Source: an uncultured Collinsella sp.
Lineage (GTDB): Bacteria > Actinomycetota > Coriobacteriia > Coriobacteriales > Coriobacteriaceae
NCBI GenBank assembly: GCA_900549195.1
Contig: URNK01000030.1
Span: 1-13,325, forward strand
Direction: 5' to 3'
Length of the DNA stretch: 13,325 bases
Shown: in pieces, positions 1-5,611 of the stretch
How the letters are laid out: each line of letters starts with the position of its first letter
Numbering within the stretch: the first letter of the stretch is position 1
Made by a program: the position numbers and the translations under genes
Notes under the pieces: generated by a model
Database searches by the model: none
Told to the model about the DNA's origin: nothing
The model's input: the letters and a program-made list of their open reading frames with translations, nothing else

Positions 1-189
1 ATCCAGCACTTCATGGACGATGCCCAGAATTCCTTCCCGGCCGATCTGATGGCCTCCACGCCGGTCGGTTCTGCCGCTTCTCCTGCAGTGACTGTTCCCG
101 CCGAGCCGCTGCCCGTCGCTGACCCGGTTGTCCCCGTGGCCGATCCCTTCGCCCCGATCGACAACTTTGCTGCCGACGACCTGGACTAA
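1..189 (+). CDS. C-terminal end of an unknown protein (5' truncated by window)
   Basis: An open frame enters from the left edge and ends at TAA 187-189, giving 62 visible residues. The tail is rich in Pro, Ala, Val and Asp, contains a repeated PVADP-like unit (PLPVADP then VVPVADP) and ends in the acidic DDLD. It looks like a flexible linker or disordered C-terminus, not a folded domain. I do not recognise the family and the catalytic or binding part lies outside the window. The frame is supported by the good intrinsic terminator that begins 27 bases after the stop. Function cannot be assigned. Confidence 0.6.
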   Translation: MQHFMDDAQNSFPADLMASTPVGSAASPAVTVPAEPLPVADPVVPVADPFAPIDNFAADDLD

Positions 190-215
190 CATTCGGCCTA
201 CAATTTAGTGCCTAG

Positions 216-245
216 AAAGGACCCGCAGCTTGCGGGTCCTTTTTT
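216..245 (+). terminator. Intrinsic terminator of the left-edge gene
   Basis: A perfect stem AAAGGACCCGCA pairs with TGCGGGTCCTTT across a three-base loop (228-230) and runs into five T residues at 241-245. It sits 27 bases after the stop at 189, where a + strand terminator is expected. Confidence 0.92.
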
Positions 246-270
246 ATGACTGTGCAGGGGCGCGCAACAT

Positions 271-308
271 AAAAAACCGAGCCCTGCACATTGTGGCGCA
301 GAACTCGG
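271..308 (-). terminator. Terminator of the nitroreductase gene
   Basis: On the minus strand CCGAG (308-304) pairs with CTCGG (281-277), with CTGC/GCAG inside separated by two-base internal bulges, and six T residues follow (276-271). It lies about 50 bases after the nitroreductase stop. The segment TGTGCAGGG (290-282) used in this stem can also pair perfectly with CCCTGCACA (259-251), so two inverted repeats overlap here. Confidence 0.7.
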
Positions 309-356
309 CGAATGGGTGAGCGGTAAAAGGTAGGTTTTAGGGCATGTGCCAAAAAA

Positions 357-887
357 CTACTTGAGGAGGAAGTTGGGGAGGGGAATGGTACGGGCCTCGC
401 GATGCTCGGGGTCGGCGATGTGGTCGGCAGGATAGCCACAGACAAGCATGTGATAGGGATAAACGCCCTTGGGCAGATTGAACTGCTCCTGTGCCACCTC
501 TGGCTTAAAATGGCATACCCAGCACGTTCCCAGGCCCTGCTCGGTGGCCTCCATCATCATCTGATCGCAAACGATGGATGTATCGATTTCGCTGGAATTC
601 ATCTGATCATACGGGCGCACCCAAGCATCATCGGTAACGCTGCAAATAAGGAAGATAAGCGGAGCGCCAAAGATAGACCCATCACGAGCAAACCGAGGCT
701 GACAAGCAGCAGCCTTCTCCAGAAGCTCAGGCGTATCCAACACCATCACACGGGTTGGATGGTTATTACAAGCAGAAGGAGCAATACGCCCAGCCTCAAC
801 AATGGCATCCACTACAGCCTGCTCCACAGCCCGATCTTCAAACTCACGACAAGAATACCGACCCCGAGCCAGATCCAAATAAGACAT
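357..887 (-). CDS. Nitroreductase-family FMN oxidoreductase
   Basis: A 176-residue protein of the nitroreductase superfamily, expected to be a cytosolic FMN flavoprotein using NAD(P)H; the physiological substrate cannot be read from sequence. Family marks are GRYSCREF (9-16, the FMN-phosphate contact region), GRIAPSACNNHP (33-44), the FGAPLIFLICS strand (73-83) and the QGLGTCWVCHF segment near the flavin (117-127). The length is that of the small single-domain forms. An upstream in-frame ATG at 953 would add a hydrophobic Trp-rich 22 residues; I reject it because ATG 887 has GGAGGG (893-898) at good spacing and begins directly with the family N-terminus. The gene is alone, convergent with the left-edge gene and preceded by an A/C-rich region with phased repeats. 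Family confidence is high, substrate unknown. Confidence 0.93.
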   Translation of the reverse strand: MSYLDLARGRYSCREFEDRAVEQAVVDAIVEAGRIAPSACNNHPTRVMVLDTPELLEKAAACQPRFARDGSIFGAPLIFLICSVTDDAWVRPYDQMNSSEIDTSIVCDQMMMEATEQGLGTCWVCHFKPEVAQEQFNLPKGVYPYHMLVCGYPADHIADPEHREARTIPLPNFLLK

Positions 888-919
888 ACAAGCCCTCCAA
901 CAATTAAAAATCAAACAAA

Positions 920-946
920 CCCAAAGTAACCCAAACAGTACCCAAA
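920..946 (-). promoter_or_regulatory. Three helically phased CCCAAA repeats upstream of the nitroreductase
   Basis: CCCAAA occurs at 920-925, 930-935 and 941-946, that is with 10- and 11-base periods, so the copies lie on one face of the helix (TTTGGG on the transcribed strand). A TTGACT (961-956) on the minus strand could be a -35 element. The segment 901-960 is about 80 percent A+C on the + strand, unlike its surroundings. A regulator site is plausible but inferred. Confidence 0.35.
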
Positions 947-1070
947 GCAGCAATCAGTCAAACGCTCATCAAGGGCCAAAGTGTCCGAACGGATATCAAA
1001 GGTCCCTTCAGCCAAACCCCCATTGCGCTACAACTATCAGCCAAAGTTCCCAATGGTGGTACGTAAGGGA

Positions 1071-1147
1071 GCGGGCCCGACCACTAATACCTTTTGAACG
1101 ACTCTGCTTGCAGCTGGAGTGAAAAAGGTATTAGTGGTCGGGCCCGC
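1071..1147. repeat. 77-bp element with perfect 25-bp inverted arms
   Basis: The left arm 1071-1095 (starting GCGGGCCCGACCAC) is the exact reverse complement of the right arm 1123-1147; the 27-base spacer can pair further through ACTC and GAGT, so nearly the whole element is a palindrome. It lies 24 bases past the DUF47 gene stop and about 180 bases upstream of the nitroreductase. Neither side is followed by a T run, so it is not an ordinary intrinsic terminator. No clear target-site duplication is visible. Possibilities are a MITE-like or REP-like genomic repeat or a stable RNA-end structure. Confidence 0.85.
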
Positions 1148-1171
1148 GACCGGTGGGATACGTGCCCCCAA

Positions 1172-1795
1172 TTAACTGTTCTTCATGACAATCGAATCCA
1201 CAACATCGGCCACATTCTCACAGCAGTCAGCGCAGTACTCCAGGAAGGCGTACACGTCACGCCAGGCGATGACCTCGAGCGGGTCCTTGCCGTTAACGTG
1301 CAGGTTGCGCATGGCGTTGATATAGAGCTCGTCGGCTTCGGACTCGATGGTGTTGATCTGGATGACGAGTTCGCGCAGGGTCTTGGACTTGCGGTAGTTG
1401 GGCAGCTCGACCATCAGGTCTTTCATGGCGCGGCAGGCGTCAGTCACCTTGTGAGCGATGACGATGGCGTCGGGATGGATGCTCTGGATGTTGGTGAAGT
1501 AGACGCGCTGCACGACGCCCTCGATGCGGTCGAGCACGGTGTCGAGTGAGCAGCTCATCAGATCCAGATCCTCGCGCTCGAGCGGGGTGATAAAGGCGGT
1601 GAGCAAGGCGTCTTCGAGCTCGTGGTGCTTCTTGTCTGCCGCATGCTCAATCGCATGCATCTTATCGAGCATGTCGTGGATCTGCGCGGGGTCAAAGTTC
1701 TCAAAAATCTTGGTGAGCAGCTCGGCTGCCTGAACGGCGAGGTCGGCGCAGGCAACGTAGTTATCAAAGTAGAACGAATCGGGTTTCTTTGCCAT
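1172..1795 (-). CDS. DUF47 / PhoU-like partner of the Pit phosphate transporter
   Basis: A 207-residue all-helical protein of the DUF47 (TIGR00153, PhoU-divergent) family, found next to PiT-type phosphate transporters and thought to control or support their activity from the cytoplasmic side. PhoU-like acidic helices that could bind metal are visible at IEHAADKKHHELE (49-61), INTIESEADELY (147-158) and EYCADCCENVADVVDSIV (186-203), in a three-plus-three helix pattern typical of the fold. The start ATG at 1795 has an AAAGGA Shine-Dalgarno nearby. It is the second gene of a leftward operon, 67 bases after pit, with no terminator seen between. Its length matches the family (about 205-220 residues). 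Assignment rests on sequence pattern plus context. Confidence 0.92.
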   Translation of the reverse strand: MAKKPDSFYFDNYVACADLAVQAAELLTKIFENFDPAQIHDMLDKMHAIEHAADKKHHELEDALLTAFITPLEREDLDLMSCSLDTVLDRIEGVVQRVYFTNIQSIHPDAIVIAHKVTDACRAMKDLMVELPNYRKSKTLRELVIQINTIESEADELYINAMRNLHVNGKDPLEVIAWRDVYAFLEYCADCCENVADVVDSIVMKNS

Positions 1796-1862
1796 GGGTG
1801 GGTCCTTTCGAGGCGAAGACGGGTGGGCGAAGTAATGCGGTCCGGATGGACGTTCGGTTTGA

Positions 1863-2912
1863 CTAGAGGAACATCATGAACAGCTTGGCCATGACAAAGC
1901 TGATGAGTCCGCAGGCGGGGAAGGTGAAGAACCAGGTGAACATCATGTCTTTGACGACGCCGAAGTTGATGGCTGAGAGGCGCTTGACGGCACCGACGCC
2001 CATGATGGCGCAGGTCTTGATGTGTGTGGAGGACACGGGGATGCCGGTAAGGGTGGCAAGCAGCAGGTTTGCGGCGCCCGCCAGGTCGGCGGAGAAGCCC
2101 TGATACTTTTCGAGCTTGACCATGCTCTGGCCGACGGACTTGATGATGCGCTCGCCGCCCACGCTGGTGCCGATACCCATAGTGGCCGAGCACAGCAGCA
2201 TAATCCAGATGGGGATGCCTGCATCGCCGACGCTCGTCTGGCCGCTGGCAAAGGCCACGCCTAAAAAGAGCACGCCGATGAACTTCTGTCCATCCTGCGC
2301 GCCGTGCATAAAGCTCATGGCCGCAGCGCTCGCGATCTGAGCGTATTTAAAGAAGACATTGGCACGTCGCCTGTTGGCGGCGGCGAAAAGAATCGAGACG
2401 AGCTTGCACAGGACCCAGCCCATGACAAAGCCCAGGCCGATGGAGAGCGCCAGGCCGTAGATGACCTTCATCCACTCGTGGACGTTGACGCTGCTCGCAC
2501 CGCCGAGGGCGATGGCGGCACCGGTCAGGCCGGCGATAAGGCTGTGGCTTTGCGAGGTGGGGATGCCAAAACGCGACGCTGTGGCGCCGTAGACGACGAT
2601 GGAGAACAGCGCCGCGCATAGGCAGGCGAGCGCCATGGTGCTGTTTCCGCCAAAGTCGACGATATGTGAGATGGTGTTGGCGACGCTCGCGTTAAAGTGC
2701 GTCATGATGAGCACGCCGAGGAAGTTGAATGCGGCGCTCATGAGAATGGCGGCGCGGGCGGGCATGCAACGCGTAGTGACGCAGGTCGCGATGGCGTTGG
2801 GCGCGTCGGTCCATCCATTGACGAAGATGGCACCCAACGCGAGGATCACGGTGACGGCAAGGACTGGGTTCGACACAATTTGGCCGAGGAAGGTTGAGAA
2901 CGTTACGTCCAT
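1863..2912 (-). CDS. pit: PiT-family inorganic phosphate permease
   Basis: A 349-residue polytopic membrane protein of the PiT (PF01384) family, which imports phosphate or metal-phosphate driven by the proton or sodium gradient. The two inverted-repeat signatures are present: NGWTDAPNAIAT (32-43) in the first half and FMHGAQDGQKFIGV (201-214) in the second, plus FGIPTSQSHSLI (115-126) and GIPVSSTHI (290-298), the paired P-T/S-S-x-S motifs. About ten hydrophobic segments can be seen, with a basic cytoplasmic loop at NRRRANVFFKY (180-190). The first signature is the NGWTDAPNA variant, not GANDVANA as in E. coli PitA. Start ATG 2912 has only a weak Shine-Dalgarno. The downstream DUF47 gene makes the usual pair. 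A probable -10 box TACGAT lies at 2965-2960. Confidence 0.95.
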   Translation of the reverse strand: MDVTFSTFLGQIVSNPVLAVTVILALGAIFVNGWTDAPNAIATCVTTRCMPARAAILMSAAFNFLGVLIMTHFNASVANTISHIVDFGGNSTMALACLCAALFSIVVYGATASRFGIPTSQSHSLIAGLTGAAIALGGASSVNVHEWMKVIYGLALSIGLGFVMGWVLCKLVSILFAAANRRRANVFFKYAQIASAAAMSFMHGAQDGQKFIGVLFLGVAFASGQTSVGDAGIPIWIMLLCSATMGIGTSVGGERIIKSVGQSMVKLEKYQGFSADLAGAANLLLATLTGIPVSSTHIKTCAIMGVGAVKRLSAINFGVVKDMMFTWFFTFPACGLISFVMAKLFMMFL

Positions 2913-2959
2913 ATATGGGCTTTCTCGAAGTTTGCAGACACGTTACAAAAACATGATAA

Positions 2960-2965
2960 ATCGTA
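2960..2965 (-). promoter_or_regulatory. Probable -10 box for pit (TACGAT)
   Basis: TACGAT on the minus strand, 48 bases upstream of the pit start, inside the string GTGATACGAT that also occurs upstream of the M18 aminopeptidase (11759-11750). No convincing -35 element is seen at 16-18 bases. Confidence 0.35.
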
Positions 2966-3043
2966 TCACCTCCTGCGGGTCTCTTTACCGAGTTCTGATG
3001 GGAGAAGTGGACTTTTTGGCACTAAAATTGAATATTAGCCCTG

Positions 3044-3072
3044 TTGACCGCGGGTGTTCTTTTTGCTAACAC
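3044..3072 (+). promoter_or_regulatory. Probable promoter of the small unknown gene at 3163
   Basis: TTGACC (3044-3049), a 17-base spacer, and TAACAC (3067-3072) preceded by TGC, which resembles an extended -10. Only the -35 is a strong match. It would give a leader of about 80 bases. Confidence 0.4.
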
Positions 3073-3162
3073 GCCATGCGGACACGTGCGATTACTACGA
3101 CACTCCAAAACCACAGTCTGTTCGCTTTACAACATGCAAACATGCGTTCGATAATAGGAGAC

Positions 3163-3501
3163 ATGGAATATCGACAGACAGATGGCAAAACTCGGCGCGT
3201 GCACAAGCAGTATGTGGACGTCGTGGCTCGCATCCTCGCGGGCGGACAGGTCGTGCCGGTCACTGTCTGCTGGGTCGACGGTCGTTGCTTTACGATTGAC
3301 GAGATTGTCTCGACCACTGGGTTTGGCCTGACGGTTCACGGCATCCGTACGGCAACCTATAAGGTGCGTTTTGGCGGTCACGCGACCGAGTTGTATCTGG
3401 AGGACCAGACGCGCGAGCGGACGGACGGCTCGCAGGCGCACGTGATGCGTTGGTGGGTCTGGGCCTTTGATCGTACGCTCGAGGGCGAGCGCCGCAGGTA
3501 A
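3163..3501 (+). CDS. Small protein of unknown function, Trp-rich C-terminus
   Basis: A 112-residue soluble-looking protein with no signal peptide or membrane segment. After a basic N-terminus it shows alternating hydrophobic stretches suggesting a small beta-rich domain: VVPVTVCWVDGRCFTIDEIV (30-49), GIRTATYKVRFGG (60-72), TELYLED (75-81), and a final aromatic RWWVWAFDRTL (96-106). The pattern loosely recalls small DUF6504-like proteins, but I cannot confirm this. ATG 3163 is chosen because AGGAG (3156-3160) precedes it, although only two bases separate them, which is shorter than usual; the upstream in-frame ATGs at 3076 and 3142 have no Shine-Dalgarno. It lies in front of and codirectional with the Bax-inhibitor-like gene. 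Function unknown. Confidence 0.75.
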   Translation: MEYRQTDGKTRRVHKQYVDVVARILAGGQVVPVTVCWVDGRCFTIDEIVSTTGFGLTVHGIRTATYKVRFGGHATELYLEDQTRERTDGSQAHVMRWWVWAFDRTLEGERRR

Positions 3502-3519
3502 GAGCGCGCGGCATTCGGG

Positions 3520-3525
3520 TACAAT
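3520..3525 (+). promoter_or_regulatory. Probable -10 box of the Bax-inhibitor-like gene (TACAAT)
   Basis: TACAAT in the context GGGTACAATGG, matching five of six -10 consensus bases, 55 bases upstream of the start at 3581 and just past the preceding stop. No good -35 hexamer is seen. Very similar contexts occur at 4362 and 8812. Confidence 0.45.
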
Positions 3526-3545
3526 GGCGGGATCTTGTCGCCTAC

Positions 3546-3566
3546 GGCGCTGTCGCGGCGCTTTTT
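3546..3566 (+). terminator. Possible weak terminator or leader hairpin before the Bax-inhibitor-like gene
   Basis: A GC-rich segment with short self-complementary parts (GCGC 3547-3550 with GCGC 3558-3561) runs into TTTTT at 3562-3566. The T run ends exactly where the GAAAGGA ribosome binding site begins (3567). It could end the upstream small gene or act in the leader; the stem is weak. Confidence 0.3.
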
Positions 3567-3580
3567 GAAAGGACGAAATT

Positions 3581-4276
3581 ATGAACGATATCCAGGGTTA
3601 TCAGAACGGCCCCATCGAGACCGGCGCAGGCCGTGCCAAGGAGATGTCGCCGCGTGCGTACAACCTTGTCATGTCTGCTCTGATCTTTTTGGGCTTTTGC
3701 GCCATGGGCGCCGGCGCCTACTTTACGAGCACCATGGCGTTTGCCCGCATGATGATGAGCGGCGCCGCCCTGTCGCTGGTCTTTGGCTCGTTTATTTCGA
3801 CCATCGTCGGCATGGTCATGATGTCGGCCGCCGCCAGCAAGCAGTCCGTGGGCCTGTCCCTTGTGGGCTACGTAATCTTTGCGAGTACCTTTGGCCTGAC
3901 CGCGTCGTTTGGCCTTGCCAACTACGACCTGCCCACCATCAACACTGCCTTTATCGCCACGGCCGCCATCACCTTTGTCTTTGGCGCCTTGGGCGTGACG
4001 TTCCCCAAGTTTTTCCAGCGCGTATATGGCATCGGTTTTGGCATTCTGCTCGCCACTATTCTGGTTGAGATCGTGCTGATGTTCACGGGCGTCTCGCAGA
4101 CCATCACCGATCTGATCGTGATCGTGGTGTTCGCCGGCTTTATTGGCTACGACACCTATGTTGCCACGACGGTGCCGCCTACGCTGCCCAACGCCGTGCT
4201 CATGGCGTCCAATCTGTTCGTGGACATTATCAACGTGTTCCTGCGCATCCTGAACATCCTCGGCCGTCGCGACTAG
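3581..4276 (+). CDS. Bax inhibitor-1 / TMBIM (YccA-YetJ type) membrane protein
   Basis: A 231-residue protein with about seven hydrophobic segments (roughly 29-50, 57-81, 89-111, 120-141, 147-170, 176-196, 204-226) and a hydrophilic N-terminus. The last third carries the family hallmark: FAGFIGYDTYVA (184-195) and the semi-hydrophobic NLFVDIINVFLRILNILG (211-228). In the Bacillus YetJ structure two buried aspartates 24 residues apart (Asp171 and Asp195) form the pH-sensitive calcium-leak sensor; here D191 and D215 are also exactly 24 apart, suggesting the same mechanism. The physiological role in bacteria is unsettled. Start ATG 3581 has GAAAGGA (3567-3573). It probably has its own promoter (TACAAT at 3520) and is followed by a UUCG terminator. 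Confidence 0.93.
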   Translation: MNDIQGYQNGPIETGAGRAKEMSPRAYNLVMSALIFLGFCAMGAGAYFTSTMAFARMMMSGAALSLVFGSFISTIVGMVMMSAAASKQSVGLSLVGYVIFASTFGLTASFGLANYDLPTINTAFIATAAITFVFGALGVTFPKFFQRVYGIGFGILLATILVEIVLMFTGVSQTITDLIVIVVFAGFIGYDTYVATTVPPTLPNAVLMASNLFVDIINVFLRILNILGRRD

Positions 4277-4319
4277 TGGCAAATTGCGGCGGTGCTTGCC
4301 GTGCGTGTAAATCGATGCG

Positions 4320-4348
4320 AAAGGCTGTCCTTCGGGGCCGTCTTTTTT
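4320..4348 (+). terminator. Intrinsic terminator with TTCG tetraloop
   Basis: AAAGGC-T-GTCC pairs with GGGC-C-GTCTTT around a TTCG loop (4331-4334) with one T/C mismatch, and a run of six T ends at 4348. It closes the Bax-inhibitor-like gene, 44 bases after its stop. Confidence 0.88.
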
Positions 4349-4361
4349 GTGCGCGGCGGGG

Positions 4362-4367
4362 TATCAT
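4362..4367 (+). promoter_or_regulatory. Probable -10 box of the PARG-like gene (TATCAT)
   Basis: TATCAT in the context GGGTATCATGG directly after the preceding terminator, 48 bases before the start at 4415; five of six consensus bases match. No clear -35. Confidence 0.4.
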
Positions 4368-4414
4368 GGATGGGAAAAAGCCGATAGCGGCAGCGACAGG
4401 AAAGGTGGCCACGT

Positions 4415-5527
4415 ATGGCAGACGTCGACAACAGGAACCGTAACCGCAGGTCCAACCGAGCGGGTCAGCCCAATCCCAAGCGCGAGGCCCGTGCCAAGGC
4501 CGCCGAGCGTCACGTGGCAACTGTGTCCGAAGCGTGCGCCAAGGATATCGAGCGTTCGCTTGCCGGCGTGTGCGAGTTCGATGGTATGCCTGCCGGTTTT
4601 GTCGCGGCGATGAAGGTCAAGGCCCAGGTGGCTGCTGCTGCCGAGGAGCAGGTTGCCGAGGAGCCCGAGGCCGCCGAGGTCGAGGCTGCAGTCGATACCG
4701 AGGTGGCGCCCGAGCCCGTCGAGGAGGCCGCCGAAGCCGAGTCCGAGCCCGCCGAGGAGCCCGCTGCGGCCCTGCCCGAGGTCACCGTGCTCGACGCCTC
4801 TGCCACGCAGGCCATTCTGGATAACGGCCGAGGCTATGCGCAGTTCTGCGACATGGCCGTGCTCGACTTTGCCTCGTTCACCAACCCGGGCGGCGGCTAC
4901 ATCCAGGGCTATCTGGGTCAGGAGGCCACGCTCTGTGCCGATTCGTACCTGTACAACGTGCTCGATAAACAGCGCAAATGGTACGGCGAGAACCGTCGCC
5001 GCAACATCAACTGCGAGCTTTACCGCAACCGTGCGCTGGTGGTGCCTGCGGTGCGCTTCGACCGCAACCACGTGCATGCGTATGCCGACGTGATCGTGGC
5101 CGCCGCGCCCAACGCCAAGCGCGCTCGCCAGGAGTATCGTGTGGGTGACGATGCCCTGCTGGACGCCCTGCGCGATCGCATCCGCTTTGTGCTTGCCATC
5201 TGCGACGAGCTGGGTCGCGAGAAGCTCGTGCTGGGCGCTTGGGGCTGCGACAACAACGGCTTTGACGCCGAGGCCGTGGCCGAGCTCTTCCGCAAGGAGC
5301 TCGCATCGGGCGACTTTAAGGTCAAGCAGGTCTTTTTTGCCGTGCCCTCTACGCGCTGGGACGAAGATTTTGCCAAGTTCGAGCATGTGCTGGCAAACTT
5401 CCCCGAGCGCAACGAGGAGTCCTATGCCCAGGTTGCCGCTCGCGCTGCGGCTGCCCGCGCCGCCGAGCAGGTCCAGGCTGCCGCCGAGGACGATGAAGAC
5501 GATGACGATTGGCGCAAGTACCTGTAA
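4415..5527 (+). CDS. TIGR02452-family, microbial PARG-like macrodomain protein
   Basis: A 370-residue protein of the microbial poly(ADP-ribose) glycohydrolase-like family (TIGR02452), whose relatives remove ADP-ribose from modified proteins or bind ADP-ribose. The core is clear: VTVLDASATQAIL (123-135), MAVLDFASFTNPGGGYIQG (147-165), LCADSYLYNVL (173-183), a variable middle, then LVLGAWGCDNNGFDAEAVAELF (about 265-286), the Gly-rich ligand loop of the C-terminal half. Catalytic family members carry GGG-X(6-8)-QEE; here GGG is at 159-161 and the following motif is Q169-E170-A171, so the second Glu, catalytic in characterised PARGs, is Ala. Residues 72-120 are a low-complexity acidic insertion (44 of 49 are A, E, P or V), and the C-terminus is EDDEDDDDW. 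Start ATG 4415 follows AGGAAAGG (4398-4405). It could be a binder (reader) instead of a hydrolase. Confidence 0.9.
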   Translation: MADVDNRNRNRRSNRAGQPNPKREARAKAAERHVATVSEACAKDIERSLAGVCEFDGMPAGFVAAMKVKAQVAAAAEEQVAEEPEAAEVEAAVDTEVAPEPVEEAAEAESEPAEEPAAALPEVTVLDASATQAILDNGRGYAQFCDMAVLDFASFTNPGGGYIQGYLGQEATLCADSYLYNVLDKQRKWYGENRRRNINCELYRNRALVVPAVRFDRNHVHAYADVIVAAAPNAKRARQEYRVGDDALLDALRDRIRFVLAICDELGREKLVLGAWGCDNNGFDAEAVAELFRKELASGDFKVKQVFFAVPSTRWDEDFAKFEHVLANFPERNEESYAQVAARAAAARAAEQVQAAAEDDEDDDDWRKYL

Positions 5528-5554
5528 TCGGTATGTGCTGACAGATAGGTCGAT

Positions 5555-5592
5555 TCGGCGGGAGAGACTGCTCCCGCCGACTTTTTCTTTTT
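5555..5592 (+). terminator. Strong intrinsic terminator after the PARG-like gene
   Basis: A perfect 10-bp stem, TCGGCGGGAG (5555-5564) with CTCCCGCCGA (5571-5580), is followed by TTTTT (5582-5586) and TTTTT (5588-5592). It is 27 bases past the stop and ends only four bases before the ribosome binding site of the next codirectional gene. Confidence 0.93.
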
Positions 5593-5611
5593 ACTAGAGG
5601 AAGGGCTTACG

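Noticed and set aside
888..953. N-terminal extension of the nitroreductase (hydrophobic, signal-like)
   Set aside because: GGAGGG supports ATG 887, and the extension overlaps the A/C-rich promoter region with phased repeats.
2943..2954. Mini-ORF Met-Phe-Leu-stop upstream of pit, preceded by AGGAGG
   Set aside because: The AGGAGG is 14 bases from the ATG, and the same string includes the probable -10 box TACGAT, so the transcript would begin at or after it.
3542..4282. 246-codon minus-strand frame opposite the Bax-inhibitor gene
   Set aside because: His/Asp/Gly-rich shadow of a hydrophobic membrane protein with no ribosome site.
4364..5386. 340-codon minus-strand frame opposite the PARG-like gene
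   Set aside because: Antisense shadow, Gly/Leu/His-rich with no family motifs; the + strand frame carries the recognised domain.
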